Shown: positions 1 through 12,240 of the stretch, piece by piece
How the letters are laid out: each line of letters starts with the position of its first letter
How positions within the stretch are numbered: the stretch's first letter is position 1
DNA from: Sapria himalayana
Taxonomy: Eukaryota > Streptophyta > Magnoliopsida > Malpighiales > Rafflesiaceae
DNA: 64,000 nt
Direction of reading: 5' to 3'
Assembly: GCA_029783825.1 (NCBI GenBank)
Contig: JAREIK010003007.1
Span: 1,348,638 to 1,412,637, forward strand
Program-made: the position numbers and the translations under genes
Notes under the pieces: generated by a model
The model's input: the letters and a program-made list of their open reading frames with translations, nothing else
Told to the model about the DNA's origin: nothing
Database searches by the model: none

Positions 1-170
1 GAGAGTTAAACAGATAAATAATAGATAGATTGATTGACAAATTGACAAATTGATAGATAGACAGATATCTAAATAGATAGAATGATAGATTGATTGATAT
101 TTAGTCAGATAGACAGATTGATAGTTGAAAACATAGACAAAATGATAAATAGATAGACATATAAATAGGT

Positions 171-244
<74 letters not shown>

Positions 245-462
245 CTATATAGATAGTTACAAATAAAAATAGAAAGATAGATATAATAATAGACAGATAG
301 ATTGATAACCATATAGACAGATAGAATGATCGATGAATAGATAGATAGATAGATAGACTAACATATAGACAGATTGATAAAAAGATAGACAACTAATAGA
401 TAGAAATAAAGATAGGTAGACAAATAGATAGATAGATTGATTGATCGATTGATATCATAATA

Positions 463-507
<45 letters not shown>

Positions 508-640
508 TATTAACATATTGATAGTTATACAAATAGACAACTAACAGATAGACTAATATATAGATAGAAAGATAGATAGTCAATTTGACATATTTGTAGA
601 TAGACATGGATTGATTGACAGATAGCAGATATTTTTTAGC
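1..640. repeat. GATA-type tetranucleotide array 1
   Basis: Degenerate GATA/GACA/GATT tetranucleotides fill the stretch, with pure (AT)n blocks at about 173-242 and 466-502. GATA is on the + strand. The array runs straight into the truncated left end of CACTA element A. The open frames on the opposite strand arise because the TATC strand has no stop codon in any frame; they are not genes. Confidence 0.97.
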
Positions 641-644
641 TAAT

Positions 645-2160
645 AAGATCGAGACATTTTCCATAGCTAAATAATTATCTTAATTTGTTTTTCTATTTTA
701 TATTTTATTGCAAGCGATTATTTCTTAAATGATAATTTTCACAAAATATATGCATTTATCTAGGAATTTTTCTCAATCTATTTGGGCTGGGTATAATTTC
801 TGTCACTAATCTTTAATTATTTAATTTTTTTTATATATTATTTTTTTAATATTTTATGTAATTTTCTATATTAAAAGTATGTCATGACCAATGGATGAGT
901 GATTCTTGAAAGACACATTCACCTCATATAATTATAAAAATAGGAGTTTATCAAAAAAATATTTTCAAATATATATAAACACTAATAAAAATTTATATTA
1001 ATAATGACAAATAATTATTTTTATTATTATAAAATTTTTTAAAAAATACAAATTATTTTTTACGTCATATTTAATTATGATAATTAAATATATATATTAA
1101 AAAACATTAAATAATTAATTATATAATTATAATCTTTTTTAAAGATATTTTTATTAATAAATGGACATACATAAAAATTACTACTACTAAAAAGGTAAAA
1201 TAATTAATTGTATTATTAAATAAAAAAAATTATAAAAATAACTGAATTAATGAATAAGCAAGTAAATATTTATATTATTTAAAATAAATAAAATTATTTT
1301 AATGATTATAGAAATCTATTAAAATAATATTTACAAAAAGATTTTAAAATTTAGGAAAAAAAATCAAATATTTTATAAAATTTAAAAGAAAATAAATTGA
1401 TATATAAAGATAAATACATAGTTATTTTAATTACATCAAAAAAATTTTGATGATTTTAAAAAATAAATATCTCAATGTGGTTATTAAAAGAATATGTCAA
1501 GTGTTTTTTAGGGGTTCAAACGTATTATTTAAAATATTACTAATGAAATTTTTTTGTCCTACAAATACTTAAAATTATTTTTTGGCATATAAATACTTAG
1601 AAAAAAGTACTACCAAACTAATCCTAAACTAATTTAAATAAAGTTTTATTTTTTGCCCCTACTCAAATTTATAATAATTAAACAAATGTGTAAGATTTTT
1701 ACTATTAACTTATAATATTTTACTTTTTTATTAAAAGAATAAATATAACATTTTTTATTTATCTTCTTAGCTTTTAATAATTTTATGAATTTTATAAATT
1801 ATAAATTATATCATATAATCTGAAATTCTACTCCTTTATAATTATTTCATATTATAATCATAATAAATAAATTGGATTCTTAAAAATTTATAACCAATAT
1901 ATATATATATATATATTTATGATATACTTTATTATTATATATTATTATTTAATTTATTTATGAAATAATATCATTCATTGCTAAATAAAATCTATTTCAT
2001 TTTCATTTTTTTCATTTAAATTATTTAAATTTTATAATATTGGTTTACTTTTATATTTTTGACTCTTTTTTTTAAATAAAAAAAAGAGAGAAATTCAATC
2101 ACTTAAACATTTATAGTTTTCATAAAATTATTTATTTTTAGGCATTCAATCACTTAAACA
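645..2160 (+). repeat. Left internal non-coding region of CACTA family (copy in A)
   Basis: AT-rich and gene-free. The same segment recurs at 8625-9720 (B, direct), 41590-42720 (E, direct) and 30230-28600 (D, inverted). A shared landmark is the run GGTCTATAGATGAGCGATTC in B, with close variants in A (near 885), D and E. A and D also share a stretch near 1500-1560 that B and E lack, which separates two subfamilies. I see no open frame of substance here. Confidence 0.85.
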
Positions 2161-2164
2161 TTTT

Positions 2165-2247
2165 TTCTATCTTTCGAAGAGGAAGAGAGGAGAATCATAA
2201 CTGGACTACGGGAGCAACCTATAAATTTTACCTCTTCTTGTTACCAG
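2165..2247 (+). promoter_or_regulatory. Candidate TATA box / leader exon with splice donor, element A
   Basis: A purine-rich stretch is followed by CCTATAAAT (2218-2226) and a CAG|GTAATA donor-like site at 2247/2248. The same arrangement, including the donor, is preserved in inverted orientation in element D at about 28508-28590. Conservation of this short island amid diverged AT-rich DNA suggests the transcription start or first non-coding exon of the transposon gene. Whether the TATAAAT is a TATA box or lies within the exon cannot be decided from sequence. Confidence 0.45.
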
Positions 2248-3620
2248 GTAATATTATCATTGCTCCACTCCTTCATAATACTATATACATCTCTCTGCCT
2301 CTATCAATTTTATTACCAATGGCGGAGTTTGGTCTATACAGAATATTTTGTTTTTATTTTTTAAATTTTCCCCTAATTTTCTTCTTATTTCTTCTATTTT
2401 CATATCACTTATATGATTTTGACTATCTGCCATTAATGAAATAAAAATGGTTAGTGTAAACTTTGTTCATTTTACTGTTTAAATTTTTAGGGTTATTTAG
2501 ATTTAAAATACAAAATGTATTCATTTTGTTTTCTACTTTTGTAACTTAAGAAAAAAAATTAATGCTTAATGTTTTCTACTTCTGTAACTTAATAAAAAAA
2601 ATTATGCTTAATATTTTATGCTTCTATAACTTAAGAAAAAATAAAATCAATGTTTATGGGTTCTATTTTCGTTGTCTACAATAATATTATTAACAGATAA
2701 AATTATTTATAAACTTGTATGCATTTATATAATCATATGACATTATATAGAAATGTCTATACTTTAATATATTTATAAATGTATTACATTATATATAAAC
2801 ATTGATATGTTTATATAGACATATAATGTTATATATAAATAGTTATACATATGTATAAATATTTATAATTATTTATACAACATTTACATAAAACTATCCA
2901 TTTTTATATTTTTTTTATAACATTTATATAATATATAAAATATTTATACATATTTGTAAACAGTTATATAAAATATAAATTTTTATATAAATATAAAATA
3001 TTTAATACGTTTATATAAATGTGATATATATAATATATAATATTTATAAAAGTGTTACATATGTATAATTATATATATGTAACATTTATAAAAATATTTT
3101 AAACACGATATTATATATAAACACTTGTATATTTATAAAAGTGTGAAGTTTTTTTAATGATTAATTTTTTTAATGTTTAATAGATTTCAAATCAATGGAA
3201 AGTGTGCTAGCTCTTAAAGTTGTTTATATATTTATTATTTAATGTTTACTCTTCATCACTTATCATATATGCAGGAGGGTTGATTTGAGGTAACGCTTTC
3301 TACCCATACTCAGCAAAATGAAACATAAAATGTGATTTTTCACGTTTTCAAATAATTCAATGTCTTGTCCCATTATGTTCTTTAAGGTTTTTTAAATATC
3401 TTATTGCAGGTTTTTATAATGGGAATGTGTAATATCTTTCTTTAGTATTTGTGTTCCAGATTATTATAAAAATAAACTAAACTCTTATTAGAGTAGAATT
3501 TAATAGGTAACAATATTATGACATTAAAGTTTAAAAAATCATGACATAGAGATTCTAGTGAAGTAGAATTTTGCATGTTTGCATTATATCAAAATTTTGC
3601 AAGGATTGTAGTAATCTAAA
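2248..3620. other. AT-rich intron-like stretch of element A, no gene
   Basis: The stretch is mostly TATATAAA-type low-complexity sequence, densest at 2690-3130. It includes repeated TTTCTACTTCTGTAACTTAA-like units at 2530-2640. A less repetitive part (3170-3620) is conserved in D around 27140-27610 and in E at 49680-49810. It holds a possible 15-nt micro-exon at 3275-3289, flanked by GCAG and GTAA. The open frame at 2238-2444 has low-complexity composition and is not convincing. Confidence 0.6.
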
Positions 3621-4368
3621 TCCCTTCATATGTTATATCTGGTGCTAAACTATATGTGTATAAATATATATAAATATTTGTATAACTATATAAAACTCTA
3701 TATAATTAAATATAAACTATATTTATAACTATGTATACATATATGTATACATATATGTAAATATATATATTTGTTTATAACTTTGTATACATTTATGTAT
3801 AACTACATATAACTACTTGAATGAATATATATATATATATATATAACTAAATGTTTAACTATATATTACTATTTATAACTATATATACTATATGTATAAT
3901 AACATATAACTATAAATACTTTGATCTTATTGTATGTATAACTAGAAAAACTTTATACATAACTATATATAAGTATATAATTTACAACATATATTATATA
4001 TATTTTTTTATATATTATTATAATAAAATGTATGTTATAATATCTATTCCTATACATAACTATATGTATAAATATATAAAATTATATGAAAATTATATAT
4101 ACCTACATGTTTAAATATAAGGTTAGCTATATGTGTAACTATATGTATAACTACATGTAACTATATTTATAATTACATGTATAACAACATTCAACATTAT
4201 GTTTAGCTATATGTGTATAACTATATATAAATATCAGTATAACTATATAAAACATTATATAATTAGATATTACTATAATTGTAACTATGTATACATATAT
4301 GTAAATCTATATATTTGATTATAAATTTGTATACATTTATGTATAACTACATATAACTACTTGTATAA

Positions 4369-4432
<64 letters not shown>

Positions 4433-4500
4433 CTATATGCTTAACTATATATAGCTATTTATAACTACGTATACTATATATATAATAACATATAATTATA
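3620..4500. repeat. AACTATATGTATAA-type internal repeats with (TG)n, element A
   Basis: Irregular tandem copies of short TATAACTATATGTATA-like units, including an internal duplication of roughly 600 bp in which the run starting near 3640 is echoed from about 4205. A (TG)n tract lies at 4391-4430. Equivalent blocks occur in B (10340-12240), D (26313-27130) and E (46250-46795, 47726-48710, 49810-49994, 52628-52740), always just upstream of the region corresponding to the transposase gene. Confidence 0.85.
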
Positions 4501-4670
4501 AATGGGATAATACTAATTTGTTGTAATAACTTGAAAATAAATGGCAACAGATCAAATATCAACAATATGTAAGCACATAGCATGAGAGTGTCTGTTGGTC
4601 AGATATAGCATGCTATTGAAATAAAGGGTCGTACTCTTACCTAATCCCAGCCCTTGGGCCTCGGGTTCAT
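4501..4670 (+). promoter_or_regulatory. Conserved unique block upstream of the (CT)n tract, element A
   Basis: About 170 bp of normal-complexity DNA, nearly the same in B (12241-12420) and D (inverted, 26155-26312). It starts with a motif AATGGGATAATACTAATTTG and includes GTAAGCACATAGCATGA and CAGATATAGCATGCT. In all three elements it sits between the AT repeats and the (CT)n tract that leads into TNP2 sequence. The position suggests promoter or 5'-leader DNA of the transposase; no function is proven. Confidence 0.5.
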
Positions 4671-4680
4671 TCTAACACTA

Positions 4681-4950
4681 CATTCTCTGTGTCTCTCTCT
4701 TTTTCTCAATCATTCTTTTTGTCACTTTCTCTTCCTCTTTTTCTTTCTGTGTCACTCTCACTCACTCTCTCTCTCTAGTTATTGTGTATCTCGCTTTCCT
4801 TATTTTTTGCTTTCTCTTTTTTTTTCTCTCTCTCTCTCTCTCCCTCTCTCCCTCTCTCTCTCTCATTTTATCTCCCCCTCTCTTTCTCTCTCACTCTCTC
4901 CCCATTCTCTCTCTTTCCCTCTCCCTCTTCCTCCATTCTCTCTCTCAAAA
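4681..4950. repeat. (CT)n / GAGA tract, element A
   Basis: Nearly uninterrupted CT dinucleotides with short interruptions. Equivalent tracts are at 12500-12690 (B) and 25806-26040 (D, as GA on + strand). In A and D the tract fuses directly to the TNP2 tail. The three overlapping serine/leucine-rich open frames here are low-complexity artefacts. GA/CT repeats are the class of site bound by BBR/BPC proteins. Confidence 0.95.
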
Positions 4951-4954
4951 AAGA

Positions 4955-5176
4955 AGAGCAGACTTAGCTATTGCACCAGCATTCCAAAAAGATAACATAA
5001 ATAATATTGACCCTGTGCATGTAGATGAAGATCCAGAAAATTTATATGACTCAAATGATGGCCTAATAGAAATTAAAGATGATCAATTTTTATCTGAAGA
5101 TGAGTTGGAACTTCCATCAGAATCAGATGAAATGCCAGAAGACCCATTGGAGGATGATAGTGATACTGATATTTAA
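4955..5176 (+). pseudogene. TNP2 C-terminal acidic tail remnant, element A
   Basis: The last ~70 codons read through without a stop and match the end of the TNP2 pseudogene of element B (16060-16282), including the phrases NNIDPVHVDEDPE and FLSEDELELPSESDE. The acidic tail ends at TAA 5174-5176. Everything upstream (TAD domain, transposase core, DUF4218 and DUF4216 regions) has been removed, so the tail is joined to the (CT)n tract. It cannot encode transposase. D (25580-25803, minus) has the same truncated form, so the deletion predates the separation of A and D. Confidence 0.75.
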
Positions 5177-5320
5177 ACTGTTATAATAGTATTATAATAG
5201 TAAACTATCAAAGACTTTGTAATATTTTGATAAAATATATTAGTGTGTTTTATTTTAAAATGCATGGTTGTTCATCATATCTCTATTATTTATTCTATAT
5301 TTTTATTTTTTGTACGGTAG

Positions 5321-6671
5321 ATGGCACCTAAAGGACATGGTCGTGGTGGAGGAGAACGTGGACACAGTAATGGACCAAATTCATCTAGTATTTTACACCA
5401 TGTTGCAAATTCAGTACCATCTCATACCCCCTATATCCAGACTTCAACATCACAATCACCATCTCCATATCCATCACCATCACCATCATTTACACCTTTA
5501 CTATCACCTTCATCACATATAAGCCCACCACCCATTTTCTTTTCTGGACACACTTTTGATCCATCACCATCTGCTACACCACATTTTACACCAATAGTTC
5601 CTCCATTTACAAAACCATCAACATCATCAAATGTTGTGCATTCCTCTATATTCAGTGCTAAGTTAGTAATGGAGATTGTGGATGGGAGGTATAATAAATA
5701 TGTAAATATTACTTGAATAAAAAATTATGATATTTCTATTAGTGGTTTTTTTATATATAGTTATGATTTGCTTTTTTTCAATATTATTTATTTATTTGTA
5801 GAGTTTTATTCCATCTCAAAAGTGTTTAGCTATAATTACAAAGTCTTTCAAGAAAATGGTTAATTCTAAAGCATTCTTCTAGGCTGGATAATTATGTCGA
5901 GATCCCAATTTTTATGAGATTTTCAGAAAGATGCATGTGAAGAAAGTAGATGGCCATTTTATAGACAAGTCTCAGATGATTGTTGTAAGAATTTGTTATA
6001 TTAATAAAATTTCATAGTACTATAGTAAATTTTTAAAGCTGTTTGGAATGCAAAATATTTAATTTATTTTATGTATATCTATAATAGTATTTTTCTTTAT
6101 TTTTTCAGAGGAAATAATGGAGGAACATGTGATAGATGCTTCTCAATAAGTTGAGGGTTCTATGGATCTGCAACCAATTGACTATGATCCTATCTATTTG
6201 GAGACTATTGAAGGTCAAAAGAAGTAGCAAGTGCATGATATCGACTCAAAGGGAGTGGTATTTTGTTGTAGTAGTCGTGCTTCAAATTCATCTGTCACAA
6301 CAATGGTGGATGAGACGGTCGAACAACAAGTAATAAAAACAAGTGAACATTTTGAAGTTAAGGAGATAGAAATGAAAGAGAAGGATGAGCATATATCTCA
6401 TTTAAAGAAAGAAATGCATGAATTAAAAGAAGAGATGGATGAGCAGATTACTAATTTGAGGGAAGAAATGCAAGAAATGAAAGAAGAAAAGGATGAGCAG
6501 ATTACTTATTTGAAGGAAGAAATGCAAGAAATTAAAAAAATGAATGATGAATTGAAAGAAATTAAGAATGTAATGCAACAACAAATGTCCTATATTGGGT
6601 CACAATTAGTAGCATTGACACGACATATAGTATTCCAAGATCTAGTTGCGAAACCTCGTAGGAGAGGCTAG
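5321..6671 (+). pseudogene. Transposase_24 / TNP1-like second transposon gene, element A (broken)
   Basis: Likely the second gene of the CACTA element, of the plant Transposase_24 (Ptta/En/Spm) type. In such elements this product typically binds subterminal repeats. Exon 1 starts at ATG 5321 directly after an AG acceptor-like site and encodes a Gly/Arg-rich start, then a Ser/Pro/His-rich segment to about 5687, where a GGAG|GTATAA donor-like site follows. A middle exon (about 5800-5990) contains KMHVKKVDGHFIDKSQ, typical of the family. The last exon (from about 6107) has YLETIEGQKK, matching the family's conserved WLxxxGGxKK region, then a long Glu/Lys heptad coiled coil (6345-6590) ending at 6671. 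Stops at about 5882, 6148 and 6226 break it. A middle portion kept in D (24420-24990) is deleted here. Confidence 0.7.
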
Positions 6672-7447
6672 CACAAATTCACAAACTAATTATGAAGATG
6701 ATTTCGTATTAGAATTATTTCTAAACTATTTTTGATTTTTGTCTGTGTAGCAAAATAGACTAAGATATTTTTTTAGGTATCGATTTTTTTATTATGGTTT
6801 TTTTCTTTGCTTTTCCAATTAACCTAATAATGAATCTTTGAAGGACATTTGATGTGAGACGCATGAAAAAATTTTGATTCAAAGCCTACAGACATTGTCA
6901 TAGTCCTTCCTATGCATGGGTCCTATCTTTATCGATCTTTGATGGATCAAAAGGATGTCAAGCTTCTATTATCTTCATTATTTTTGTAGGCACACACTCT
7001 CTCTAAACTTCATTGCTGGACATATTTTAGATATTTGTTGAAATTATATGACTATAAACTTCGATTTGTGTTTATTCATATCTATAATTACTATTTTTAT
7101 ATATCTGTGAATATGTTTGTGTGTACCTGAATATTTTGAGTAGAGTTTTAGCCTATTATAGGTATGTAAAAAGCTTGGCTAGTCCTTTTGGTACTGGGAA
7201 CAACATGTTAGCTTCTTAAGTTGTGAAATGAACGAAAAAATTCTAGTCCCACTCAGACACAGGTTTGTTCTTGTCACTCTTATTTCGTGTAGATCTGCTT
7301 TGTTACTGTTCAGTTCTACGATAGCTTATCATTGGTCATTGGTGAAATTAAACTTTTGAAATGTTAATAGCCATTATGATTGCTAATGAAATTCAATTAA
7401 ATGAGTTCATTTTGTTTGTTCTCCTACTCTTTCATATTTGTAGTTTC
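6672..7447 (+). other. Transposon 3' region and captured BPC upstream sequence
   Basis: Non-coding sequence conserved in element D (22660-23440, inverted). The first part is probably the 3' end of the TNP1-like gene. The part next to 7448 probably came with the captured BPC fragment, because a TTTGTAG acceptor-like site lies just before the BPC start region (7436-7442), consistent with the 5'-UTR intron usual in BPC genes. The exact capture boundary cannot be seen. Confidence 0.45.
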
Positions 7448-7712
7448 ATTGATGACAATAGGCTGAACATGAGGAACTGTGCCTATTACCAGCTATTTTT
7501 CCAGGGGCATCTTGGTCTGCAACTGATACCTAGCATGCGAGACCACGACGAGAAGCCTTACTTACCAGGATGTGATCTAAACAACTTTATGGTTAATGCC
7601 AACAATTCATTCAATCCCCATGAATCCATTGTCTCCAACACTTCTCTTGCACTATAATTGATTAAAATGGATGGATAAAATAAAGAGATAAGTTTTTGAA
7701 GTTTTGGCCCAT
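7448..7712 (+). pseudogene. BPC: Captured N-terminal fragment of a BBR/BPC (GAGA-binding) factor gene, element A
   Basis: BBR/BPC proteins are plant nuclear factors that bind GA/CT repeats through a C-terminal pentacysteine domain. This fragment has only the N-terminal region of the class I type: IDDNRLNMRN, then GHLGLQLIPSM, KPYLPG and NNFMVNANNSF in the order and spacing of the family. The start codon is ATT instead of ATG (7448-7450); the D copy still has ATG. The frame stops at 7657, but a shifted frame continues with GWIK, a stop, then RDKFLKF to about 7712, equivalent to the SWxNQREKFLNML segment of BPC proteins. The DNA-binding domain is absent. Orientation is the same as the transposon genes. 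Capture is inferred from its presence in two related elements. Confidence 0.8.
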
Positions 7713-8090
7713 CTTTATGAAGTATAAATGGGATAATACAAATTAGTTGTAGTTTTGTGTCATATGAGGTTATGTGATTATATTTATGTGTATATATAGG
7801 TATGTGTATACTATAGTATATATGTAGATATATAATCAGTATCATATATACTACAGTACATATGTACATATATAATCAGTACCATATATATTATAGTATA
7901 TATGTACATATTTACTCAGTATCAAATATACTGAGTATATATGTAGATATACTTAGTATATATGCACATAAAATAGTGTAGTCTATAGTACATATAGACT
8001 GCACTATTATACGTGCATATATACTATAGTATATATGTACGTATATACTATAGTATTATATGTACATATATATAAGTTTTGTATGGAATT
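7713..8090. repeat. GTACATATATAC palindromic repeats, element A
   Basis: After a second copy of the AATGGGATAATA motif (7727-7749) come irregular tandem units that pair TATATGTACATATATAC with CTATAGTATATATGTAC, so the block is full of nested palindromes. The same type follows the BPC fragment in D (22000-22320) and recurs at 19740-20250, 21010-21340, 49320-49680, 60960-61170 and 62160-62275. Confidence 0.85.
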
Positions 8091-8620
8091 AAATCATTTA
8101 AAATAAAAAATTTAAATATTAAGTTGTGTTTCAAAAATATGTCCAAACTAATGTGTTTGGAAACAATGTGGCAAAGCCGTCTTTGTGAACGGCGGCCATT
8201 GCCACGCTATTAATTTTTAAAAATCATTGGTTGACATTGTTAATGTCGGCTATTGAATATATTGTAAGGATTCCATTATGCCCCTCGCCAATGGCTTCAC
8301 GCCCCTACCACTCACCCACACCCCTCGCCCCTCGCCCATCACCCCTCGCCCCTCACCCCTTGGCCCTAGTCACTCGTGCCTCACCCCTCGCCCCTCGTTC
8401 ATTGCTGCTCACCACTCGCCCCTCGCCTCTCGTCCCTCACTCCTTCATGGACTTACTAGAGCTTCATCGAGCTCTACGTCAGAGCTCCATTGAGTTCCTT
8501 CATGGAGCTCCATCGAGCTCCAGCGAGCTCGAAGTGGAGCCGGACACGGAGCTCGACGGAGCACCTCGAGCTCCGTGAATGAGCTCTCTGGAGCTCCTCG
8601 AGCTCACTAGATTTTCTCAG
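8090..8620. other. GC-rich island of CTCGCCC and GAGCTC repeats between elements A and B
   Basis: Three parts are visible. At about 8165-8204 an inverted repeat pairs GTGGCAA..GCCGT with ACGGCGGCCATTGCCAC. At about 8279-8450 irregular repeats of CCCCTCGCCC occur. At 8469-8605 the palindrome GAGCTC occurs ten times in about 137 bp. Two overlapping Pro/Arg-rich frames (8231-8578 and 8278-8493) span it, but both follow from the repeats and resemble no family I know. No matching sequence is evident elsewhere in the window. Confidence 0.75.
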
Positions 8621-8624
8621 GCTA

Positions 8625-10340
8625 ATTATATCGAGACAAAAACCTTTGCTAAATAATTATCTGATTTTTTTTACTATTTTATATTTTTTTTGTAAGTGAT
8701 TATTTCTTAAATTTTATTTTTCACAAAATATATCCATTTAGAAAAGAATTTTTCCTTAGCTATTTGAAGTAGGGATAATTTTGATCTCTAATCTGTAATG
8801 ATTTATATTTTTTTAATTTATTATTTATTTTAATATTTTATTTAATTTTGTTGATTAAATATATGTCATGGTCTATAGATGAGCGATTCTTGAAAGACAC
8901 ATTCTTCTAATAAAATTATAAAAATAGGAATTATAAATATATATTTTATAAAATTATTAAAATACAAAAGATACGTTATGTTAATAAGAACTAAAATAAT
9001 TATTTTTATGATTATAAAAATTTTAAAAAATTATACAAAAAATTGTTCTAAAATTTTTAATTAAGAAACTTAAAATTTTGTATTAAAGTAACATAAAATA
9101 ATTAATTCTATAATTATAATAATTTTTAAGTTATTTTAAAAAATAAATGAACATACATTAAATTTTCTACTAATATAAAGGTAAAAAAATTCATTGTATG
9201 ATTAAATAGAATATATTTACAAAAATATTTGAATTGACGAATAAACTAGTAAAAATTAATATTATTATAAGTATAAAAAAAAATTTATGATTATAAAAAA
9301 ATTTTAAAAAATTAATTACTACAAATTTTGAAAATCTTTAATTATAATAAAAATTTAAATTTTTTCATTAGCTTTTAAAAGATAATAAATTGATATTTAA
9401 AAATAAATACATAGATGTTTGCCTTTACTAAAATTTATAAGAATTAAATAATTGAGTAATATTTTTACTATTAGCTTTTAAAATTTACTCTTTATTAAAA
9501 TAATAAATATAACTTTTTAAAATTATCTTCTCACTTTAAGTAATTTTTAGAATTTTAAAAATTATAAATGATATCAAAAAATATAAAATTTTATGCCTTT
9601 AAAATTATTTCATATTATATTTATAAAAATTAATATGTATTCTTAAAAATTTATAACCATAAAATATATATATTTATATATTTTTCAACATAATGAGTAT
9701 TTATAATTCTTAGGAGAGTGGCTTAAAGACCAATAATCTTTTCATGTGTGCATTGCAATAAGAAGTTTATAAATCTTGTAGCCAAGATTTTTTTTTTCCT
9801 ACTTGGAAGGATCTACATCTATTTTTTGAAATTATTTATATATTTATTGTTTAATTAATTTGATAATTAAAATTGCAAGGTATTTGTTTTATATGTGTGC
9901 TATGCTACCCTAATAATAACTTGTTGAAAATAATTTATTAATTTAAAAAAAGAGTAGTATTTATGTTATATATATATATATTTATTATTTAATACATTTT
10001 TTGATAATTAAAAAATAAAAGATTTACGGAATATTAATACTTCTAAAACTGTCATGTTGTCCAGAGGCAACTACAAGTATCTAACTAGCACCATTTGCCT
10101 CTCTCTCTTGATGCGAATATATCAAAAAACTTTATATAAATGGAATTAACAATATGTATATCAACATATTAGTATATATAAATGTATTTATCTACATCAA
10201 TACCAATACATAGCCATATGTCTAAATATATATAATTACATGAAAAACTATATATAACTACATCTACAACATGTATAACTACATTTATAACTATATGGAT
10301 AACTATGTGTGCAATCACACATGTAACTATAATTATAATT
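8625..10340 (+). repeat. Left non-coding region, element B
   Basis: Direct repeat of the left region seen in A and E, AT-rich and gene-free, followed by less repetitive sequence to 10340. A short normal-complexity patch at 10070-10120 (CAACTACAAGTATCTAACTA) may be leader sequence, but I cannot support an exon. The 61-residue frame at 10169-10354 is low complexity. Confidence 0.75.
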
Positions 10341-11542
10341 AAAACGTACAACATTTATATATAACTATATGTTTAACTATATATGTATAATTATTTATAA
10401 ATATTTGTATAACTATATAAATCTCTTTATAACTATATTTAATTATATTTGTAACTATGTAAACTAACTTTTATAACCATATTTATAACTATATATACCT
10501 ATTTTTTAACTATATTATAATTTATAACTATATGTATAATTCTATATAACTATATTTCTAGCAAAATATACTATTTGTATAATAATATATAACAATAAAT
10601 AATTGTATCTTACTATATGTATAACTATAAAAACTGTATAAGTAACTATATTTAAATATATAATTAACAATATATATTTAATATACATTTTTATATATTA
10701 ATATATACAAAAGTATTTTACTATATATATACCAAAACATAACTATATGTATAAATATATAAAATTATATGAAAAAATATATTTTCCAAGGTGTATAAAT
10801 ATAAGTTTACCTATATGTGTATCTATAAATATAACCACATGTAACTATATTTATAATTGTATGTATAACAACCTACAACATTATGTTTAGCTATATGTGT
10901 ATAACTATATATAAATATTTGTATAGCTATATAAAACAATATATAATTAAATATAACTATAATTGTAACTATGTATACATATATGTAAATCGATATATTT
11001 GTTTATAACTTTATATAGTTTTATGTATAAATACTTATAACTACTTGTATGAATAGACACAAACATAATTATATGTTTAACTATAAATAAATTTCTATAA
11101 CTATAGATAATATATGTATAATAATATATAACTATAAATAATTATATTTTACTATATGTATAACAATAAAAACTTTATATGTAACTATATTTAAATAAAT
11201 AATTTATAACATATATTTAATATACATTTTTATATATTAATATATACAAATGTATTTTAATATATCTATACCTATACATTACTATATGTATAAATATATA
11301 TAATTATATGAAAAAATATATATACCTACATGTATAAATATAAGTGTAATTATATGTGTAACTATATGTATAACCACAAGTAACTATATTTATAATTACA
11401 TGTATAACAACATTCAAAACTTTATAATTAAATATAACTATATTTGTAACTATGTATACATATATGTATACTTATATCTAAATCTATATATTTGTTTATA
11501 ACTTTGTATACGTTTATATATAACTACATATAACTACTTGTA

Positions 11543-11577
<35 letters not shown>

Positions 11578-12110
11578 CTATAAGTTTGACTATATATAAC
11601 TATTTATAACTACATATACTATATGTATAATAATATATAACTATAAATAATTATTTCTTACTATATGTATAACTATAAAAACTTTATACATAATTATATT
11701 TAAATATATAAGTTTCAACATATATTTACTATACATTTTTATATATTATTATATAAAAATGTATTTTACTATATCTATACATATACATAACTATATCTAT
11801 AAATATATATAATTATATGCAAAAATATACATACCTACATGTATAAATATAAGTTTTACTATGTTTGACTACATGTATAACCACATGTAACTATATTTAT
11901 AATTACATGTATAAAAAAATACAACATTATGTTTAACTATATGTGTATACCTATATATAAATATTTGTATAACTATATAAAACTTTATATAAATAAATAT
12001 AACTATATTTTTAACTATGTATACATATATGTATACATATATGTAAATCTATATATTTGTTTATAACTTTGTATACATTTATGTATAACTACATATAACT
12101 ACTTGTATGA

Positions 12111-12155
<45 letters not shown>

Positions 12156-12240
12156 AATGTATTTATATATAACTATGTGTTTACCTATGTATAACTATTT
12201 ATAACTACATATACTATATGTATAATAAAATATAATTATA
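10340..12240. repeat. AACTATATGTATAA-type internal repeats, element B
   Basis: About 1.9 kb of TATAACTATATGTATA-like units arranged in higher-order copies of several hundred bp, with a (GTAT)n run at 12130-12155. It is the longest uninterrupted version of this block in the window. No gene is present. Confidence 0.85.

Larger units (their letters stand above)
640..8090 (+). mobile_element. CACTA element A (5'-truncated, internally deleted)
   Basis: This block matches element D (18970-30710) in reverse complement along most of its length: left non-coding region, leader exon, AT-rich internal repeats, (CT)n tract, TNP2 tail, Transposase_24-like gene and BPC fragment come in the same order. Its left TIR and most left subterminal repeats are missing, so the GATA array abuts a point inside the subterminal region. 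The right end is also missing; similarity fades after the palindromic repeats near 8085. The element is a non-autonomous derivative. The family assignment rests on its coding remnants and on the intact CACTACAAG ends of its relatives D and E. Confidence 0.85.

Noticed and set aside
4654..4995. Ser/Leu-rich frames in (CT)n tracts (also 12510-12770 and 25730-26040)
   Set aside because: CT dinucleotides translate to Ser-Leu in every frame; only the final part in A overlaps true TNP2 tail sequence.
8231..8578. Pro/Arg-rich frame in the GC-rich island as a real gene
   Set aside because: The sequence is dictated by CTCGCCC and GAGCTC repeats in two overlapping frames; there is no known family and no upstream signals.
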